Shown: positions 58,453 to 64,000 of the stretch, one piece after another
Layout of the letters: each line of letters begins with the position of its first letter
Numbering within the stretch: the first letter of the stretch is position 1
NCBI GenBank assembly: GCA_013420905.1
Contig: JAAXNY010000001.1
Location: 992,001 to 1,056,000 of the forward strand
Direction: 5' to 3'
DNA: 64,000 nucleotides
Source: Collybia mongolica
Taxonomy: Eukaryota; Basidiomycota; Agaricomycetes; Agaricales; Clitocybaceae
Program-made: the position numbers and the translations under genes
Notes under the pieces: model-generated
Told to the model about the DNA's origin: nothing
Seen by the model: only the letters and a program-made list of their open reading frames with translations
Database searches by the model: none

Positions 58453-59933
58453 CTAATTACACCAAGAAGTCAGCGAAACATGCCTAATATATGAAGCCAT
58501 TGAACATTCTTGAACTATTTCAACCTTGGTTGGTGCTGAACGGCCTTGTGAAGAGTGGAAAGAACTCATTGTGATTGCGTCAGCCCTTGAACTGGAGGCT
58601 CGAAGCGAAAGACGCCCATTGAGACTGATATTCTCGGCTGTCAGGTTTGATGTTTAGGGCGGCGAACAGTATATCTTACGTTGCATAAAATGAGTTGGAG
58701 TAGACTTTCGCGAAGCATCAGCGAGCCGCAGTAGCAAGGTGTGATAAAAATCATCCATACGTTTAGCCGAAAACATTATTGGGCAGAGCCAAACGGCTAG
58801 TCCAGTATCAGAGTGGGACAAACGAGTGATAAGTTTACATAACTTACTATTATGCGTCATACTGAGAAGCTGTGACGATATTTTAATGGCTGTGTCAGAC
58901 GTCATATATAACATAAGTGAAGATGACGCACCAATGCAAGCCCGACGACATTGCAAAGACTGCAACGGTTAGACTGTAAGGTTCATCAGATCTCCTATAA
59001 TATGATCCACTTCACCTTGTGAGCAGTCCGGTCTCTGGTAATTCTTACATAAATATATGCTCCATACGAGTAGTAGTGAGGCACTTACCTATTGTCCATA
59101 TGACTAATTTATCTATTATCATTCGGGACCTGAAACAAAGGTATGAAGTACCCCCGACGGAAAAACACGCCCCTAGTACCTGTTTATCTCGGGCTTGCTC
59201 TTTACCAGGTAATAGCAGAGTGCAACTGTGTTGGCAACGTCGACGACGCCGCCGATAGCAATGGCCCAGGCTATGAGATAAAGGTATTTCTGTTCAAGAA
59301 CAGCCACCGATGGGGCTTCATCTCCAAGCACAGAACAAGCGATGGACAAGCCAGTGCGCATCACTGAAGCGAAAGTCGACGCCGCTGGAAAGTACCAACT
59401 CTTTGAGATTGCATATACTCGGAACGCAAAGAAAATCTTGGGAAATAAGGTTGCGTTTGAAGTTAACATTGACATTGTCAGCAAAGGTTTAACAACGTAC
59501 TTGAACTGGTGCGCTGACGAAGGTAGATGTCGCAACGGAAAAAGATAAGGGCCATTGCGCAACAGGTAAATAACTGTAATCGCCGAAATGCTTTATGGTG
59601 GACTCGTATAGATAGTTTGTGATAAAGACAGTATGGACTGTCTCGACAACTCTTTGGGTGAATTTGTGAGACAACTGCCTATCCTTTCCTCGCTGGAATA
59701 CTTACAAACACCAGACAACCTATGGCAAAATGAGTTGTATGTGCTAGAAAGATCTAACAAATGGAACGCACCATGAGGCGAACGTACGTATACTCCTTCT
59801 TGAACCCAGCCTGATAATAAGTGAAGACCTGTACACACATGGCCCCGTACAAGCAAAGGGATATGACAATGCCGATCTGGATAGCGCCAAGGGTAGAGTC
59901 GAGCGCGGGCACACCTTGGAGAGGAGCGGCCAT
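58453..59933 (-). CDS. DUF6534-type seven-helix membrane protein (intact copy)
   Basis: Eleven exons join in frame: 59772-59933, 59706-59719 (14 nt), 59501-59651, 59180-59436, 59089-59129, 59016-59034 (19 nt), 58932-58959, 58848-58869, 58761-58796, 58680-58704 and 58453-58624, giving 308 residues. Family landmarks are MAAPLQGVPALDSTLGAIQIG, CLYGAMCVQVFTYY, VVETVHTVFITNYLYE, a FFAFRVYAISKSWYF segment, IAIGGVVDVANTVALCYYL, RSRMIIDKLVIWTIETGLLTS and SAKLYSNSFYATLNGR. About seven hydrophobic helices are visible. The family is expanded in mushrooms; its function is unknown, though the topology is receptor-like. The tiny exons make automated prediction error-prone. A decayed paralogue lies at 13090-14596. 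Confidence 0.82.
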
Positions 59934-61668
59934 ATTCAGAGGCGCGAGCCGTTATTCCAGTGGTTTAGACCTGCATTGACCCCTCTTTAAATATGATGAT
60001 ATTTTTATATCCTACTGTCTTAGCCATGGAGGTATCAACTCAAGAAATTGATTGCAGGGTTAGAGCGGTAGGAGTCAGGTGGCCACTTACCTTGCTTTAG
60101 CTACCCCCAATCTGACTCTTACAAATCTGTCAAGGCCTTTTATAATTAGGAAATTGTTTCTCACAAATCTTGTCATACATCTTCTTACATAAGATAAGGT
60201 CAACCCCACGCCTCTTCCTACATAATTATGATATTTTTCAGTGATATCATAAAAATAGCCCGCCTACTGTCTTGCAATTGTTGCTGGAGTTGGTGATGGC
60301 GAGTCTCTCGGTAGTACAATGAAGATCTTTTTTAAAGAACCAATCGGTGCCGTCCTGCACCCAGCTCTAAATTTTCAAGTTGTTCCCCCATTTTGGTCCT
60401 GAGAGCAATCAAAAATGGTGAGCCATCGATTCCAACATTTCGATCAGCCAGGGGCTGGTTGCCAACAACAGGTCAGAAGCCAATCAGAAACCGTAAGTAA
60501 TCCTATTTTCCTTTGATTCCCCTGTTTGGGTCCGTCATTTCGGAGGGTTACTGTGCGTCACACTCTGTAAAAAATAAAGTCAAACTTTAGTTGCGAGTTT
60601 TGACATCACCCAAATGTGATAGTCAAGAGCCAGCCCAAAGTAGTCAAAGATCATTCATTTCCTCCCAAATGGCCAAATCCACATTGAAAGTCGACAAATC
60701 ATGAGTTTGAATTGTCATTTTTGTTGACTTCTTGTATGACTTTTCGGTGACTTGGTCATTACTGCTGAGTTTACACTGACTAAGCATGACTTTATTTTTT
60801 ACTGAGCGTCACATACGGGAGCTTTTGATTTGTCTACAGTGTATCTTATTCTTCATTCTTCACTTTGGGTAGGCTCCTGGTGAATACACTGACCACAGAT
60901 CGACTTTTGCTTTTTGCTGAGAGTTCATTATTTGTGGTTGTTGGTGACCCCGCCACCCCGAAATTTGGAAAGAGAATTCACACCACACACTATGGCACCT
61001 CATCAAATAACAATCTTCCTACCAAGCCCGACGGCTCAGGATCATTTAAACTCCTGCTCAACGCTCTACACCCTGTGTACGTCCGTCAGTATCATGGGGC
61101 GCATATGCTAGATCCTGTACGGCTGGTTAAATCATAATAGAAGCCACTTATGCCGGTAAGGCACTTTATGTATACTCCCGTATGATTCTGACCATCTTGA
61201 TATGTCTAAAAATAAGAACGAAGATGTATCAGAGACTGCTCAAGGCAAGGCACGTTGTTTCAATCAATACAAACACCATGATGTACAAAGTTCTTGATGT
61301 ATTAAAGTTTTTTTATCCCAATTTAGGTAACGATGTAGATGTAGATGTGACGGTGTGGCAGACGGTGAGTTGTTCATCAGGACCGCCGACGTCAGATGCC
61401 TCGTCTATTATCCGCCTGAAAGTCGAACGTTGATTGTGTTGACTACACCATGATCCCGTGACCAAGATGTGTTCAGTTGGTGGAGATTCTTTTCAAAAAG
61501 TTTCCTATTTCAGGTACATCATAAGATGTTAAAGTACGTTTTGCAGCTTTTTTTATCAGTCAGTTGTCTTTGCCTTGTGGCATGAATGCTGTTCCTATCT
61601 GATCTGATGAGGCCAAATGTCTTATAGTTGGCCTCCCAGATTTTTGTACTCAGTTACTCACCGAAAGT
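59934..61668. other. Gene-poor region containing a MITE-like element
   Basis: Apart from the inverted-repeat element at 60552-60818, this stretch has only motif-free ORFs (60865-61137, 61182-61433). A palindromic atatttttcagtgatatcat run near 60228-60250 is notable but unexplained. Confidence 0.35.
60552..60818. mobile_element. MITE-like non-autonomous inverted-repeat element
   Basis: The left end (60557-60582, gtcacactctgtaaaaaata followed by aagtca) is matched in inverted orientation by the right end (60787-60812). The two 26-nt arms differ at only four positions, and weaker pairing extends a few bases outward. The 200-bp interior is non-coding and rich in tgact/agtca words. A clear target-site duplication was not seen, so exact edges are uncertain. 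Confidence 0.6.
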
Positions 61669-63737
61669 ATGCTTTTAAAACAAGTGATTACGACCATACA
61701 AGACTGCATCCATGGCGATACTTCGTGGTGTGTCTTCGCAATAGCTTTTTCGGCCATACTATTCAAAATATGCATCAAAAATGACCGCTCGACCTCACCT
61801 GTACCATCTCATCCTGGAAGCTGGATTTTTGGGCATACATTCTTACTTCCCAAGGCCAGGCCTTGGGAAAGGCTATGGGAATGGGGAAATCAATGTGGTG
61901 CGATATTATCCGTTGTTGTCAGAATGGGTGATTAAGTTTTAACCCATTGCATAGGCGGCTTATTCCAAATCTCTGTCCTCGGCACCAAGATAGTCGTTGT
62001 AAATAATTATAACGTAGCAGACAGTTTGCTGAACAAGTTCGCTTCGAGCTCAATGATCCGGCCGTTCCGTACAATGGCATATCTGTGGGTATTTTGTCAT
62101 GAGACTTTCCCTGAAGCTTACGTTCCGCATTTATATAGAACTGGATATGACCTTGGCTTGGGGTTCTTGACCGGTGGCCCACGCCTCAAAGAGACTAGAA
62201 GGCTATTACACAAAGCTTTAGGTCCACGCCCGGTTCGAGACTTATGTGGAAATCAAATCAACGAGGCCCACAAGTTCGTTCGGAATCTTTTGAAATATCC
62301 AACGGAACTCCATCCTGCGATCCGCTTGTAAACCCCATATTGCTCTTCTGGGTGTTCGAGAAATAACAAAACACTTCTCACAGGATGAGCTCTTCGAGTA
62401 TGCTTTATTTTACGTTAGGATATAATGTTCAATCGATGGAGGATCCAGTGATAGTACAATCCGAGGCGGTTACAGCAAATATCTCCCTTTTGCTCTCGCC
62501 TGGAAATTTCTGGGTTGATGCCTTTCCGATGGGTACGTCAAATTTCAGTATCTTTCTTATAGTACTCCTAACCCAGTGCCGCAGCCCGCTTTCTGCCTCT
62601 GTGCCTGATGGGTCGGAGGATTCGCAACACGGTTCATACGTACCGAAACGACTTAAACAATCTCTTTCGTCTATACGAAAAAGAGGTTGATTATAACCGA
62701 AAGGTATGCTTTTGTTACGCATCACTACTAGTCTGGAACCGAAACAGATTCCGTTAGCAAATTTCAGATTTCTCTCCACTTTCTACTCAACTATTGCGTG
62801 AACTACCTTCAGAGAACGAGAAATATCATAAAGACATTATACGCTATGCGATGGTTACCATCTACGGCGGGGCTGTTGAAACTGTAAGTACACGATTGTC
62901 TCGCTATTTTCGCCATAACTCAACAACTGCAGACTGTTGCAGCTACGAGCACTTTTTTTCTTTTGATGATCCTGTATCCAGATATACAAAAACGAGCGCG
63001 GGAAGAAATTGATGCAGTTATTGGTTATTCCAGGCTTCCGACGCATGACGACCGGTCGAATCTGCCTTATATAGAAGCTGTGTTGAAGGAAGTTCTGCGC
63101 TGGAACCCTCCTGTACCATTGAGTGCGTGAATAAACCTTTCTGATAGCGAGCGGAATTTCTGAGAGCTTATAGCCACCCGAGAGGTTGAAGACCAAAAAT
63201 CGTATCATTCATATCATATCACCCCTGGCTCCAAGATCATGGCCAATATATGGTGAGCTTTTTACCTCTGTTAATACTTGTCATGAAACTCGACACTAGG
63301 GGCATGACACACGATAGCTCAATATTTCCGGAACCTCATAAATTCCTGCCTGAGCGATTCCTCCGCCGCGATCCAAGTCTTCCAGACATCTACAATATGG
63401 TTTTTGGTTTTGGACGAAGGTGCGACTCGTGATATGTATGCGGGCCGCGAAATCCGCGAGAATTGAAATATGAGCTTCAGGATTTGTCCAGGTTCCCATT
63501 ACGCTAAATCTGCATTATGGATTATGGTTGCGACAGTGTTAGCAACACTGGAAATATCGGCACCTGTTAGGGACGGTATAATAATTTTGCCAACACTTGA
63601 ATGCGAGGATGGTGGACTGATGTAAGTCACATTCAATCTATATATAGTTGTGCTATTTATCAACTCCCAACAGGAAACTCCACCCGTTTGAATACGTGCT
63701 CAAGCCTCGTCCCAATGTCTATCACATTCTTGATTGA
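61669..63737 (+). pseudogene. Cytochrome P450 (O-methylsterigmatocystin oxidoreductase-like), probably frameshifted
   Basis: A P450 runs from MLLKQVITT at 61669 to a TGA ending at 63737. An N-terminal anchor (WCVFAIAFSAILFKI) and a proline-rich hinge (PVPSHPGSWIFGHTFLL) are followed by LGTKIVVVNN, TGYDLGLGFLTGGPRLKETRRLLHKAL, the I helix MVTIYGGAVETTVAATSTFF, YIEAVLKEVLRWNPP (ExxR), FPEPHKFLPERF and the heme loop FGFGRRICPGS. From the I helix on, all splice phases fit. Two faults stand out. After DAFPM no splice choice keeps the frame into RFLPLCLMGRRIRN, implying a 1-nt indel. The first intron could only be about 27 nt. It may be a recent pseudogene or contain a sequencing error. Confidence 0.75.
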
Positions 63738-63849
63738 ATTGGATCTCTTTCGAGATAAATAGCACCTTAGCTGTCATTTTTGTAGTTGTCTATGCCCACC
63801 AATCATCTGGATATGGACTCATTCCAGCAAACTTATTTTCACTGGAGAG

Positions 63850-64000
63850 TTGGCTTATGTACCAGAATATGATATTTAGAGAAAATTTGGATCAAAGTAT
63901 AAAAAACCTCCACCTACATGCTCCTAGATAAATTTAAATAAGTGTTATCACTGGGGGAGTAGGCTTATGTACTTGCTGAGTTTATTTGGGGAAAATTATG
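63850..64000 (+). repeat. Imperfect direct repeat at the right window edge
   Basis: A roughly 48-bp unit (cactgg..gagt.ggcttatgta, then gaaaatt) at about 63840-63890 recurs at about 63950-64000, with a period near 110 bp. The second copy is cut by the window edge. The match is modest. Confidence 0.35.

Noticed and set aside
1..64000. CRISPR array, bacterial operon or phage features
   Set aside because: No regularly spaced repeats, Shine-Dalgarno-led gene strings or phage genes; introns and gene families are clearly fungal.

Overview
The window looks like nuclear DNA of a mushroom-forming basidiomycete (Agaricomycetes). Nearly every gene is split by short GT-AG introns of about 45-65 nt. Several families are typical of that group: a FunK1 protein kinase, a DUF6534 seven-helix membrane protein, a TRI5-type terpene synthase, and a cupredoxin-like secreted protein with a serine-rich tail. 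All exon models were built by eye. In every model called intact, the reading frame was checked across each junction.

Layout. 1-12.5 kb is a compact housekeeping block: snurportin (-, runs off the left edge), CIA1 (+), HIS5 (+), HPM1 (-), a 1361-residue helical-repeat protein (+) and a secreted S1/P1 nuclease (-). 12.5-18.6 kb is accessory: a broken DUF6534 membrane-protein copy, a FunK1 kinase and a relic of its 3' end, then an intron-containing tRNA-Pro(CGG). 19.0-28.7 kb is conserved again: a thioesterase-like hydrolase without its serine nucleophile, an aldehyde dehydrogenase, the SIN3 corepressor, and mitochondrial HSP60, which is divergent from SIN3. 28.7-46.3 kb is sparse: a GPI-type cupredoxin, a coiled-coil protein, a 3-beta-HSD-type reductase and a TRI5-like sesquiterpene synthase. 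The last two lie in a diverged segmental duplication (38.5-40.8 kb and 44.5-45.7 kb). 46.3-57.7 kb holds a KHDC4-like KH protein, a serine-rich secreted protein, a mitochondrial-type nitric oxide reductase P450 (CYP55/P450nor) and the histone chaperone HIR1. 58.4-64 kb holds the intact DUF6534 gene, a small inverted-repeat (MITE-like) element and a second, apparently frameshifted P450.

How the genes fit together. There is no operon logic. Functional links are loose: SIN3 and HIR1 act in chromatin repression; snurportin and the KHDC4-like protein serve snRNP and pre-mRNA handling; CIA1 serves cytosolic Fe-S assembly; HIS5 serves histidine synthesis. The terpene synthase, 3-beta-HSD-type reductase and the more distant P450s could be read as a loose secondary-metabolism neighbourhood, but that is only inference. 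The strongest leads for follow-up are the mitochondrial P450nor, the hydrolase with a missing nucleophile, the duplicated island around the reductase and terpene synthase, the paired intact and dead DUF6534 copies, and the tRNA intron that carries a B-box-like hairpin.
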